From: Favolaschia claudopus
Lineage: Eukaryota; Basidiomycota; Agaricomycetes; Agaricales; Mycenaceae
Direction: 5' to 3'
Length of the DNA: 64,000 nt
Assembly (NCBI GenBank): GCA_037176885.1
Contig: JAWWNJ010000001.1
Coordinates: 2,790,001 to 2,854,000, forward strand
Shown: piece after piece, positions 22,502 to 34,355 of the stretch
How positions within the stretch are numbered: the stretch's first letter is position 1
Layout of the letters: each line of letters starts with the position of its first letter
The notes under the pieces: model-generated
Told to the model about the DNA's origin: nothing
Database searches by the model: none
Seen by the model: only the letters and a program-made list of their open reading frames with translations
Position numbers and translations under genes: made by a program

Positions 22502-25500
22502 ATGCCGGCTCTTCCATCGTCGCTCAGTCCTCACATATGTATATTGTCTTCTCCAGACCTTGTGCAGCTTCTTAAATCTTCACTTCTGCCGCCATTACCT
22601 CATATCTTGCAGTCCTTCTCGCCGCTGCCGCAAGGTAATTCAATATTTCTTGGAAACAGGCTCAAGTCAACCGAAACTACCAGTTACTACACGGACAACC
22701 TCATTGACATCCGTTCCTCATGCTTCGTTTGGCCTACGATTCTCCAGTCTATCTGAAATAGAGACAGCTTGCAAAGAGGATGAGCATCAGCGCGCCGAAC
22801 GTACCATTGATTGGATTGGGGCGCGCATAGTGAACCGCTGCTCCAAGTGGCTGCAAGACCTAGAGAAACTCGGAGAAAAGGACTCGTCTCGTAGTCCATG
22901 GTGGGATGAACTCAAGCGCTGTTCTGAAGGCGATCACGTCCCGTCCAAGAGTGAAGGCTGGAACCATCCTGTCGCGCGTATGTGGAACCCACGAGTATTG
23001 CGTCCATTTCCTCAACCACTTCCTCTAGTCATATTTGCGGTATCGACAACTGCACCGAATCCATTGCAAGCAATAACTGCTCTCCATTCGCGGGCCATTG
23101 AACTTCCGTCATGGGTCGACCCATCGTTCCTCCGATACACACTCATCATCCACCCTCAAAATTCGCCCTTTTCCGACGAAGAGTACGTCGAAGCATTCTC
23201 TCTAGTATATATTTCCCGACCTTCTTGTTAGAGCAGGTGCGCTATACAATGCCGTCAAGAAACAATTTGGCCTCAACAGCTACCTTCTTCCCCTTACCCT
23301 CCCGAGCCCACCCCCTCCCCCCGTCCCTGTCCCTGCACTAATCCCAAGACTTCCACCGCCTCCGTCGTCGGACTCTCCTGAACCAAGTGCCCTCGGTATG
23401 CCTCCACCAACACCCAACACCCCTGCACCCGGCGCATTGAACACTCTGAGAATGAGCGACAAGGATATCCAACAGACTGCCAGGTTCACTCGGGAATTCT
23501 TGGTAATGAGCTTGATCCCTTGGATGGAAAAGTGCGTTGTGGAGTGGAATGAAAATGTACGTTTGTTCTATCTCACTTGCTAACCCTAACTTGATCTCTA
23601 GTTTTCTTCAAATCGTCGGCTTCCTTCACGATTGTTTTCGTCTACGCGCCGCTTGTTCGGATCTCCTTCTCCATCTCCCGCTCCCACCCATGTATCCTCG
23701 TCGTCACTTTCTCGGGCAAGCACATATAATGGATCCTCGGTCATAACTGGCGGCGCAGCAGGGGGGCCAGCTCCACCGTCTCAACAGCGGCGATTGGCAG
23801 AGTTTGCGACAATACTCGGCGATTTCAGGTTGGCTGTCGTCGTTTGGGAAGCTTTACGCAAAGAGGGCAAGGGAGGATCAGTACGTACAAGGGTGTATTA
23901 TGCAACGCGTCCTCATCTCGTTCCAGGATATGCTTCCCCTTCTATCAGCACCCTCCCCCGCCATTCCTTTACACGTCGCCCAGGCATTGTCCAGCCTGAG
24001 TTCTGGATCTGCACCGAACGCTCAGGCTCAGCTCCGAGCTCTCTCTTACGCAGTTCGCTGGGAAATTGGGATAGACAGTGCAGAGTTTGTCGGTGGTATC
24101 TTGGAAGCGGAGCGGTGGCTGGTCTGGGCAGCAGGAAATGTATGTTTGACGTTCTTCTGGTTCAAGCAGGACTTTGACCAAGCAAACAGGCAGAAGAACC
24201 ACCTGCAGCTCTGCTCCTCGCGCATGCCGCATTACTTAGCGCCAAGAAGGTGGCTAGGCGGCGAGCTGCTCTGTGGTATCTGTCAGCGGCAAATAGATTG
24301 GAGAAATGCGGCGTTGTAAGGTTCAAACTTTTGTTAGAATCGAGAATAACCAAATGCTCAGAAACCCTTGACCATGTATTTCCTCAAAAAAGCGCACGCA
24401 CTGTACAAAATCCGGCCATCAAAGGAGTTATCACCGTCTTTTTGGAATTCTGAAGGTCGTTCTTCTTCAGATGAAAGTGGTTTCGACGCCATATTGTCTG
24501 GAATCGAGCATCCACTTGGTATCTACTCTCCCATACAGTTTGATATAGTTTCAATTCACCTCATCATGGCTTTCAGGACGTCTGCTTTATACGACCGGGG
24601 ACGTGGCCGGGGCTATCCAGTATTTCCTGGGTCTCCTACGTTCCTCTTCGCATCCCCTTCGATCACAAATAGTCCCCAGCGACGATAACACACTATCGGG
24701 GACTGATAAGGTCTTTCTGGATGATTTCCGAGTCGCCTTTGCGGTAGCAGTGGTTTCTGCTGTATTGAACTGTGTTGGCTAAATTCTCGTGGCAGCATTA
24801 CAAGTCCACTGCCGGCGACGAAGTGGCAAATCTAGACCTCAAGCTCCCTTTTACGTTTGCATTGCCCACTCAGACTCGCTTACGCCTACCTCGGGCGAGT
24901 CAGCAAGATGAGGATGCAGAATGGCAAAGTCGAGAGGAGGAATGGATCAAATTCTGCAAGAGACGTGGTACCTCCGCAAGTCTTGTGAAGACAGGCAAGG
25001 TTGTCGTTGATGGTACGAGTCGCGTTAAAACACAGATTTGTGGTTCACCTTTTTTTTTTTGCTTGCAGAAATGTTTTTTGTTGATATCTTGATCCGAAAT
25101 CCACTGGACGCAGAAGTGAATCTTACCAATGTCACGATCATTGTTGAAGAGTCGGACTCGGAAGATGCGTCAACTTCAAAATCCTCTCTCGACATCGAAG
25201 TCATCGAAGAACTGACTTTGGCGCCAAGGGAATCCCGTACAGTAGGTTCTCGCGCTCGTCCCAGTGATGTTTCTCACTCGATGCAAAGGTTTCCATCGGT
25301 GTCAAGTCCTCCCGCCCCACCAAACTCACTCTTACACACGTTGCCTACGATTTTCTTTCCCTCTTACCAAATACTGAGTCTCTTGCTTTCCGCGGGAAAA
25401 GACTGCATAACACACCCGCCCAGCGTCAACATGCAACCTACGCCCCGGATGTGATGCTTACAATAGACATCGTAGAAGCCACCCATAAACTACTGGTCAA

Positions 25501-27311
25501 TTTTGTGGACGATCAGCATTTGGCTCTGGGGGAAGGCGAGACCAAATCATTGCGGCTTTGGTTCGCCAACCGCGGGACAAAGTCTATCGGCGAGGTGTGG
25601 ATGGTTGCCGGCCCTGAAGACGAGTTGTGGGTATCTGATGAGGCGAACAATGATGGTATGCAAGATATGTCGTGAAACGACCAGATCGGTGAACTCATTC
25701 AATGCAGATACCTCTTTCGACAACGACGTTGTTCGTTCAAGCAATTCGCTTTCTCTGCCGCCGCCGTATCGCTTTGCCATGGCCTTAGAGCCAGGTGACA
25801 GTATGGAAGTCTCGGTAGAGTTTCACGCTGGCAGAGTAGGGGAACGGGAACTTAATTTATTGTTCATATATCGCGAGGCAAGTCCTTTGCGAATATCTTC
25901 CTGCCAATTTGCTTCTGACATGTTGCTTCTAGAACGAGGCAGACTGTTTCCATACCTCTCGAGCAACCCAATATTACGATGTCCGACCCATTCTAGACAT
26001 CTCTGCCAGCGCCATCCCTTGTGATTCCACTGAGCATCTCTTCATGGTTAATCTGGAAGTGGAGAATGTTTCAGGCTCGCATTCGATACACCTGGAACAG
26101 TTTACCGCACTGAGTCCCACATGGAAATGTCATCCCACAGCGGAACCTTACTTGTGAGTACCTGTTGAATACTGTGTCCATACGACCGACTTTCCTTCTG
26201 CAGTGGCGCGCTAGCCCCATCGCAATCGACTCGCTCATTTTTCGGAGCAAGTCGCTGGACGAACGGTTCTGGGTCGACCGAAACGTCCGATTTCGTTCGC
26301 AGCAAGCTGGATGATGTTCTACAGGGCAGAGATGTTGAGCATTCAGATCCTCCTCCTGTCGACATCCTATACAGTCATGTAACCCAGGTGGGACGTTCTA
26401 AATTTAAGCTGAACAAGCAGCTGAACTTTCGTCCTAGATGGAGGTGCCGAATCGGCTCGCTCCAGCGGCTGCTCGCCAATTCATTGAGAGTGGGCGACGT
26501 ACCACCACACTCAGACACGTAGCGAATCTTCATCCCCACATCCCGCCACATTCTTTCCCCTCTATTTTCCCGCTTCACAACCCTGATTCCGTCGACTTTG
26601 TGGTTTTTTGGAGAGTGCCTGAGCAGAACCGCCGCGGTCATACATTTGTGTCTGGGATCACCCTAGGGGCGGGGCATTCGGCGTTGAAAGAAATCATCGA
26701 CGACGCTGAAAATGCGAAAGTAAAGCGGAGTATGTATGCTGAAACCCAACGCCAAAAGGTTGAGGTCCTCGACGCCATTCGACTCAGTGAATGGAACACG
26801 GAAATGAACCCGACTGTCGTCACTCAGGAAGAAGCGCCTGTCATTCATGATTTCGTTCAAGGGTTTGCATTCGATCTTGTGCTTACACAATAAACAATCT
26901 CATTTTTGGCTTAGCCCTCTTCACGTTCCTGTGATTCTTACTGTCCGGAACTACTCGCCGACACATACGTGTCGATTTGTGCTGAAATTTGCAGCGGATT
27001 CCGCGCTTTGTCCTCCGTAAGCTCTGCTGCTTTCACCCTTGTCATGGTTGCACCTAAACCATGTTTGCAGAGACCTTCAACCCCCTGCCTACACCGGCCG
27101 ACTAACTTATCGAGGCACCTTGAAACCCTTGGAGTCGAGCCGCGTGTTACCAAAGATATGGATAGTCTGTCCTGGGACATATGCTTTAAGTGGCTGGCGG
27201 TTGGAAACCGAGGTCCTTGAGCAAGTAGCGGAGATGGATGATGTAAGGGTCAGGCAGCGTTACCAGCAAGACCCTCCTCTCGGATCTCTGACCGTGTCGG
27301 GTGTACAATAA
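22502..27311 (+). CDS. TRS85: TRAPPIII subunit TRAPPC8/Trs85
   Basis: A multi-exon gene (about 17 short introns) of roughly 1300 aa, starting at the ATG at 22502 (MPALPSSLSPHICILSSPDL). Early exons give TRTTSLTSVPHASFGLRFSS, ERTIDWIGARIVNRCSKWL and GWNHPVARMWNPRVLRPFP. The middle contains DKDIQQTARFTREFLVMSLI, FATILGDFRLAVVVWEALRK and LYTTGDVAGAIQYFLGLLR. The C-terminal half is beta-rich (NPLDAEVNLTNVTIIVEESD). The end lies beyond the stop seen at 26893: a donor at 26870 skips it, and two more exons give HVPVILTVRNYSPTHTCRF and TGRLTYRGTLKPLESSRVLP, ending at 27311. TRAPPC8 directs the Rab1/Ypt1 exchange factor TRAPPIII to autophagic and Golgi membranes. The stop codon converges with the Mpv17-family gene 70 bp away. 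Confidence 0.92.
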
Positions 27312-27381
27312 TCTCCTCGATTATAAAATCCCTGAAACATACATACATAAGATGCAACCAGAATTTTGAAAAGACCCGTTT

Positions 27382-28294
27382 TAGTCTTGCTTTTCTTCCT
27401 TCTCTTTCTCAGCCTTCTTCGCGAGAGCGGCCAAACGCATCTGTTTCACTCTCGCGTTGAAATACGTCTTTTTATTCCACGCATTAGCATAAAGGCGCGG
27501 AGAACAAGAGATCGTTCTTACCCCAAGCACGAATTGAACAGCATTGAAGAAAGGAACCCAGAGCTAGAATGATGCTCAATCCAAATCATCTGAAGTATAG
27601 AATTTGAACATACCTCCACAGGGATGAACCTTTGCGCGACTGTGAGAGCAATTGGGCTAGTAGAGAATCATCACTATATCGCACAATGCTGTGAAAATCG
27701 AAACTGTAGTACCTGGTTATCCAAGTGATACGAATGACACTAAAGAACCCTGCTTTAATGGTGTTAACAACTTCGTCGACGGACTTGGCGCCTGAAATGA
27801 TGGCCATGGAGGCTAAGTACGCAGACGTCTGGACCGGGGCGACCAATAGATTGTTTGCGACGATCTGGCCTATCTTGGCACTCGTTCCCGTCTTGCCGGC
27901 GAATGCCTTCTGAAGCAGCCCCACGAGAAAGTGGGACAAGGGAGCTGAGACTAAGAAGCCGTAAATTGCCATCTTGAGAGCACGCAAGTCGACGTGTGAG
28001 CGGGCCAATAAGTGGAGGAGGACGGGGGCATCTGGCTTAGGCCGCTGAACAGGCATCTTCGCAATGTTGGATCCAAGCACCTGCGCGAAACGAGGGTCAA
28101 ACCAGGATATTTCGGGAATGGCGGGGTGAGCACTTCTTGGAGGAAACATAAGGTAGCAGTGGTGATTGCCTTGGTCCTCAGCGGGTGAACAGCGAGTTGC
28201 TGGAGGTAACTCGTTCTTGCATCCTCAATTTCAGTATTATCTTCTCCGACAAGCAATAGGATGCGCACAGAAGAGGATGCGGTTTGGAGGCCAT
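27382..28294 (-). CDS. Mpv17/PMP22-family membrane protein
   Basis: Six exons give about 215 aa from the ATG at 28294 (MASKPHPLL). The family pattern is clear: SYLQQLAVHPLRTKAITTAT and LQEVLGSNIAK at the first helix, MAIYGFLVSAPLSHFLVGLL, a helix around LLVAPVQTSAYLASMAIISG, then the signature W-x-P-x-x-x-x-x-x-F near ITSPIALTVAQRFIPVELWV and PFFNAVQFVLGTYFNAR. About four membrane helices are expected. Members sit in peroxisomal (PMP22/PXMP2) or mitochondrial inner (Mpv17/Sym1) membranes and form channels or support stress metabolism. The lysine/glutamate tail is cytosolic or matrix. The sequence does not decide which organelle. Confidence 0.88.
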
Positions 28295-28581
28295 GACAGT
28301 GTTCAGCAAGTGTCCAGAGCTCTTAGATTCTGCAAAACAGTGAACACCCTCAAGTCCGGCAGGCGGGTGGAATGAAGCCGACGCGTCACATATTTACTTC
28401 GGGTCACAACCTTCCCACATCCGTCGGGCTGTCCGAGTCGGTCGGAAATCCTCTCACCAGGACCTGTCCGTTGACGCTCAAAAAAATACGGCCATCGTCG
28501 AATTACAATCTTAGTAAATATCTTATTCTAATAGGTGGTAGCAAAAATCATCTCTCCAAGAAAGAGCGCGTTCCAGCGCTT

Positions 28582-29972
28582 CTATTTTCCCTTCACCCTG
28601 CAAACCAAGTGAGTAATGGGACGGTGCGAATTGACAGTAGAGGAACTAACCATATCTTGACGTAGTCTGTTAATGAAACCATACAAATCGTCTGCCAAAT
28701 GCCGAGCCCAATGCGTGGAGTGACGCCACGATATAAGCCCCGGATGCCACTCTCCTTGTAAACAAAACCAAGAGTATTGAACACGGTGAGTTTTGCGGGG
28801 CGGTTGGGATTTTTGCCGGCGTCTTTAACCATAGATTGCATCTGCACGAGAGTTACAATAGCATACTTGGCATTTGAGTCCAACACTCACCTCAATTCGA
28901 ACTACTTCAATAGGCTGATTCCAAGTTGCCAATGCTCCACCAATAGACGACGCCAAAATCTTATCCCACGGCCGCAGAACGTCCGTGTCAGATTGGCCAC
29001 GAACTCTCCGAATACCAGTCTCAGCTAGTCGGGCAAAAACCCATTCTTGCACAAATATAAGCAACGATATACGCGAAGTCGCAAGAAGAAAAATTCACCG
29101 AGAACCCCAATTGGTGCATTGGCGCACAGCAACAGCATTGACACCCTTGTTCACGCCAGCCAACCCTTCTTTCCGGTAGATGTCCATGAATAGAGCCCAG
29201 GTCGATGGTGGTTTAATCCCGGCGGCGGCAGTTTTTTGGCGAGTAATTTCGGCGGTTTTCATACATGTAGTGAATCCTGTAAACGGGTCAGCCTGAGCAG
29301 CAAGTAGCTAGCTATTCATAAATTACCCATCGTTGCATACGCCTGCGCAATACCACCAGTCATGCCGCCCAGAAGCCCTGCTGCAGCAGGATTGATTCCC
29401 ATTCCCAGCGTAGCAGTTTCTATCTCCGAGGCCGTGAAAATTAAGACCGCACCCTTGGTGGAAGCTTCAATCCATGCCTGGGGAAATAATGTCAAAAAAT
29501 TCGCAAAACTGAATCGCCTCATACCCATGGTATCAAACCCTGAAAAAAGCCGGCGGCACCTCCGCGCGCCCAAACTGCTTTGGTAGCCTGCCACATAGGC
29601 TGCGACCGATTGGCGGCCATCTGAGTCTTGAGTACTTCCAATGGTTGGCCAAGGGTGGTGACCTATCCACGAGTTAATCTTTCCTCCCGCCTTAAGATTA
29701 AAACTCTGCCAACCTCCTGCGTTTCGTCAGAATTCGTCTGCGCGTATTAAAATAGGCTTCAAAGCCGACTCACGAACTACATGTCGCGGTAGCAAATCGA
29801 AATTCATGAGTACAGAGTTCAAGCGGTTTGAAAGGCGTCAAGAAATAGGCACCATGTTCATAATCGCGCCTATGAAAGTCAGCGACGCGTCAAAAAACAG
29901 TGGACAAACTTTACCAACGGCGATGTTAGACCAGCTGACGCCCTTTTGGCCTGGCTCCTTTTGGATAGCCAT
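28582..29972 (-). CDS. YHM2: Mitochondrial citrate/2-oxoglutarate carrier
   Basis: A mitochondrial carrier-family protein of about 310 aa from the ATG at 29972 ([19 protein letters not shown]). Identification rests on [78 protein letters not shown] and [20 protein letters not shown], all characteristic of Yhm2. Yhm2 exchanges citrate for 2-oxoglutarate across the inner membrane, supplying cytosolic NADPH; it was first described as an mtDNA-binding protein. The 5' part is cut very finely: exons 29915-29972 and 29853-29869, then two apparent 3-nt exons (29774-29776 and 29714-29716, encoding F and E), then the exon ending at 29662. The stop is at 28582 after a final splice giving DYVKIWVKGK. Confidence 0.9.
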
Positions 29973-30485
29973 AACAAGTTGAACAAGATTAGTGGGGAGA
30001 AGGAGGAAGGGAAAAGAGGTAAGCTGTCGAACGACAATTTATTCTTTGGGGAGTGTCTGTCAATGCTATCCCCATTTGGAACACTAACAGCGACGGGATT
30101 CTGAATTCCCGTCCACTCACCTGTGATTTATTATTGTGAACACTCACAGATGCCCTTATCAATAATCAAATGGTGTCTACTCAAGGGCCAACCAACTCGA
30201 AACTCCGTACTCCGAGCTCATCGTCAGTGATAGGGAAAACGGTGCGGACCGCCGTTCTTCATCCCGACTGACAAGGAATGCACGAGCAAGCCACCTTCAG
30301 TTCCGGCAATATAGCATTTAAAAGTAAATGGGTATGAGGGATGTGGGTAAAGCGAAGAATAGCGATCCGGATGAGAGTAGTAGACGAGAGCAAAATCCTG
30401 GCATATAAGAGGCGGCTAATGTAAACAGTCGAGTGAAAGCAACGCATGTGCTGGTCGATTTATGCGACAGAGAGATCAGAGCCGC
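29973..30485. other. Intergenic: YHM2 5' region and coiled-coil gene 3' region
   Basis: 513 bp between the YHM2 start and the stop of the coiled-coil gene, both on the minus strand. Only short frames without motifs are present. A TTATTATTG stretch near 30127 and GAATTCCCG near 30101 are the only noticeable features. It presumably contains the YHM2 promoter. Confidence 0.4.
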
Positions 30486-33400
30486 TCATTCAGGAACAGC
30501 ATCTGGGTTGGCGCCAAGTGCCTTCAGTTTGTCGTTTGCGGCCTGCAAATCTTCCTGCAACCTAGAGCGGTATCAGCGACTGCATTCAATATCCGAGAGA
30601 AAACCCATACCTGGTTACCCGCTCCGCATTTTCGTCTTGGTCTGATTCGAGATATTGAATCTCCATAGCCTTCCTGGCCACTTCAGCATTTAACTCGTCC
30701 ACCTTGGTCAGCGAAGCTTCGAGTTCGTCTTTGTAACCCTTGATCGCCTTTTCATGGTCCGCTTGCATGTCCCCCACCTTCAGATTATGGGCCTCATGCA
30801 TCCGCTGCAGCTCTTCCTTCGTGATCCCCGGGACTGAGGAACTGGCGCAGCGCCATTCCCATTCACTTTGGGAGCCGGTGCTCCCGCCTCGATCGTCGCT
30901 TTGAGCGTGGCCAGTTCTCCTTCCAGGTCAGACAGCTTTGTCAGGAGCTCTGACTTTTGCGAGGCAAGGGTCGTAATTTCTTCATCGTGCGCTGCGCGCA
31001 ATTTCATTGTTTCCTCAGCCCGGGCTTGGGCCAACTCCTCTAGTTCCCTAGTGTGATTGTTGGACAATTCCTCGAGCGAAGCCTTGGTCAGATTGAGCAT
31101 CTCTGTCGAGTCCTGAAGATCGTCTTTGACGATACTGAGCTCCTTTGTCAATCGACTGACTTCCTCCGCATGCTGAGGTGAAACTTCAGGGGCCGCGGAA
31201 AGCGCTGCCTTTGCCTCATCGCGTTGAGCAGTGAGGTTCTCGACTTCGACTCGTGCAGCTTCTACGTTGGTCTTGGCTTTGGCGAGATCATCTTGTGTGG
31301 CCTTAAGCTCTAAATTTAATTTAGCGATCTGTTTTTCGAGGCCTCCAACGGTGGACTCGAGAGCCGATGCGTGCTCCTGCTTCAGATCATTCAAGGCTGA
31401 TTCATGAGAGGCGCGGACTTGCTCCACAGAGCTGCTCGATTGCGCACGGAGAGCTTGCAGATCCTGTTGGTGTAGATCGCTTGCCTCTGCCTAAGAGAAA
31501 GGTATTAGCTTGAATCCAGGAAAATATCGAGTGAGCGGAGCATCTTACCTTGGCACGCTCAAATGCCTCTTGCAGGAGCTTATCGTGCTCTGCCTTTACA
31601 GCGTCGACTTTGGCGTTGTACTGAGCTTCTTGGCCCTGGAATACGTGATCACAGATAAATTTGTGAAGAGTGCCAACGTATGCAACACCATACCTCAAGT
31701 TCTGCGGTGATCCTTCGGATTTCATCTGATAGCTCAGTCTGTTTCGTGGAAAACCCATTCTCGGCTTCAGCAAGGGTACGTCCTTGTTCCTCGACAGCCG
31801 CTTGATGAGTGGCAGCTGCAGATGCCATTTCCGCCTTGAGCGCCTCTAATTGAGAAGTGACCTCCGCATGTAAATCCGAAATTGATTTAAGTTCGCTTTC
31901 ATATGAAGCCTTAGCTCCTTCAGCTTGCGAAACGTGTTCCGCCTCCTTTGCCAGCGCACTATCAATCGCCTGCTGAGTTGCGGCTACCGCATCGCTGAGC
32001 TCCTTCTCCAAAGCTGATATCTTGGCTGCAGTCTTTGCACGCTCGTCCTCGGCACTCTCCTGGCTCTCCTTCAGCTCAAGAACCTCGATCTCCATCTCAG
32101 AAAGTTTGGCAACCGCGTCCTCCTTCTCGGCTCGCAGGTCTTTCAATTGTGTTTCCAAATTTTCGACCAGTGCCGCCTTGCTTTCGGCCGCCTCGAGTTG
32201 TGCTTGAACCTCGTTGAGGGCTTGGGTCTGAGCGGCTTTCAACGCAACTATCTCTCCCTCAATTGTGGTGAAGTCAGCCTGTGCCTTCAACAGAGCTTCA
32301 TGCTCCACAACGGCGGCAGCAGCGGCGTCAGAGTCGGCTCCAGAATGAGAAGCCTGCAAAACTTCGAGGCTTGCTTTCGACGCAGACACCTCTGCTTCAA
32401 GTGTTTGGATCTGAGCCTGAAGATTCTCGATTAAATCTTTCTGAGTTGCTGTCGCGGTTCGGGCGGCGGCGAGCTGAAACGAGTTAGACAATGGGAAATA
32501 TGCATCTTGCGAGATACCCACATCTTCCTGAATTGCGGTCAGAGCAGAAGCTCCTTCCTGATGTTCAGACCGCAACTTCTCCAACGCATCATTTGCCTCC
32601 TTAAGCTGAGACTCTGACGCGGCTTTCGCCTCAGTCAATTCTGTCGTAGTCGACCCTTTCGTCTCAACGTCGGCTAAAGCAGTAGCAAGGGAAGCTTTGA
32701 GCTCCTCGACTTGTGCCTCGAGTTGTATGGCTGCTTCGGCTTTTGAAGCAAGCGATGCAGTAGCTTCTTGGAGCTGTACCACGTCAATCAAAAGAAAATG
32801 TTTGAGGGCAAAAACAAAATTAACCTTCGTTTGTAGCTCTTCGAGAGCCTTGGTATCTTCCTGGACTTCCTTAATGGACGATATTGAAGCGGCAGTCCGG
32901 GCCTTAGGCGCAGCTGCAGGGGCTTTGGCAGCCGGAGCCTTCGTGGCAGCCGAGGTAGATGGCTTAGAAGCGGCTGGCGCCGTAGGTTTACTTGTTGCAG
33001 AAGACAGACTCTGACGCGCTGAGACCGGCGCCCGCTTGACTCCCTCAACAGAGACGGATGCACGAGGTCGCACTGGGGCAGCTGATCCCACAGGCGCAGC
33101 TTTACCATTGGCTTTGGTTCCAGTAGGCGATACCACGGAGCCTCGCGCTGTGGCATTTGAGGGGGCAGTTGTTGGTTTCGAACTGGCGGAGGCCGAAAGG
33201 GATGCTTTCAATGGGGGGGCAGAAGATTTGGCAGGAACGACAGATGCACGACGAGCAGTGGCCGACGCGCTACCGGACGTGGAAGAAGCCATTGCGGGCT
33301 TAGAATTCGTAGCAGAAGGTCCACTAACGGACTTCTTCAGAGGCGCAGCAACGGGTTTTGCTGTTGCTGAGCTTGAGGATGACGGTTTCGAAGGATTCGA

Positions 33401-33827
33401 CTTGCCAGCGCCAAAAGTACCTGCGCTGAGTATCTGAGAAAAAAGAACGAAGTCAGGATTAGATGCGAAGGTCGAAGTAAAACAATAGACGCACCTTCTT
33501 GACACCCCCTGCAGCACCGTTGGCTTTAGTCGCGGCGGCTTTGACAGTGGAAACGGCTTTTGCTTTTACGCCTTCAACCTTGCCCGGTTCTGCGTCCGGC
33601 TCAGCGTCCTGAGTGTCAGCTAAAGACTCTCCCTCTGTAGGAGCGGGTGGGTCTACGGGCGGGGCGGTATCTGCCGGAGGGTTGGTGGAGAGATCAGCTA
33701 ACGAGAGGTCATCGGCTGCAGGTCCAGACGCCTCGTGTTCAGCAGGAGGCGCAGCAGCGGAAGGCTCGACTTCGCCGTTGGGCTCGTCGGCCGCAGCGGG
33801 AATGGGCTCGACAGCGGGGTCAGCCAT
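30486..33827 (-). CDS. Large coiled-coil protein, function unknown
   Basis: A multi-exon gene of about 950-1000 aa from the ATG at 33827 (MADPAVEPIPAAADEPNGEV). Residues 1-110 are acidic and rich in A, P and E, then about 200 residues are basic and rich in S, K, A and P (KPSSSSSATAKPVAAPLKKS), and the remaining two thirds is nearly continuous heptad coiled coil (for example LESTVGGLEKQIAKLNLEL). It ends QEDLQAANDKLKALGANPDA. The acidic-basic-coiled-coil order is seen in microtubule- or membrane-associated scaffolds, but I recognise no specific family, so I give no function. The coding frame has long open shadows on the opposite strand because of its A/E/K bias; these are not genes. Confidence 0.8.
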
Positions 33828-34355
33828 TGAAGAAAGAGAATAGATCTTTTCCCGGGACGTATCACAGATGTTTTGGCGCCGTACGCGTGACGCGCCTCAA
33901 ACAAAAGAAAACATGCCTTTTCTGGCGATCGACCACGCGTACGGTTCAATACCGAACGTCGAGTTTGGAGTCTTGTTGTAGAGTAAAAAATCTGAGCCTC
34001 TGGCTGAATGGGTGCTTAGAAGCCACAGCCTATGGATACCAAAATTATTACATGAGAAGTGGTCAAGACGGCAGGGGCAGGCGACCATCACTGTACAACC
34101 GCTTCCGACGCCGGATGTTACGCGTAAATTGCTTGCTCTGATTTTTCCATTCAGTTTTCAATTTTGCAAGGCACCAGAGAAGCCCCACAGGCCTCAGCCT
34201 CAGGCCCTGACATCCTTTTGATTTGACATTTACACGGATCCCTAAAAAGGAAATTTTGCTCATTCTTCTAGCTATAATTCGTACATGGAATCAGATACAG
34301 TTAGTTGCATATCGATCAGCGTGTTTACATCTAATCTGGACTGTAGCCGTCCGAT
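33828..34355. other. Intergenic: coiled-coil gene 5' region and SHB17 3' region
   Basis: 528 bp between the start of the coiled-coil gene and the stop of the sedoheptulose bisphosphatase gene, both on the minus strand. Short frames exist on both strands, none convincing. GGCGCCGTACGCGTGACGCG near 33873 is a G+C-rich spot close to the coiled-coil gene start. Nothing else is visible. Confidence 0.4.

Noticed and set aside
26870..26893. TRAPPC8 ending at the TAA at 26891
   Set aside because: The TAA lies in an intron; the two later exons carry conserved TRAPPC8 C-terminal sequence ending at 27311.
33036..33437. Plus-strand Ala/Gly-rich frame opposite the coiled-coil gene
   Set aside because: Shadow of Ala/Ser/Lys codons on the minus strand; no start context, splice sites or motif of its own.
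30486..33827. Calling the coiled-coil protein a myosin or kinesin tail
   Set aside because: There is no motor domain and no specific family signature. Heptads alone do not justify a name.
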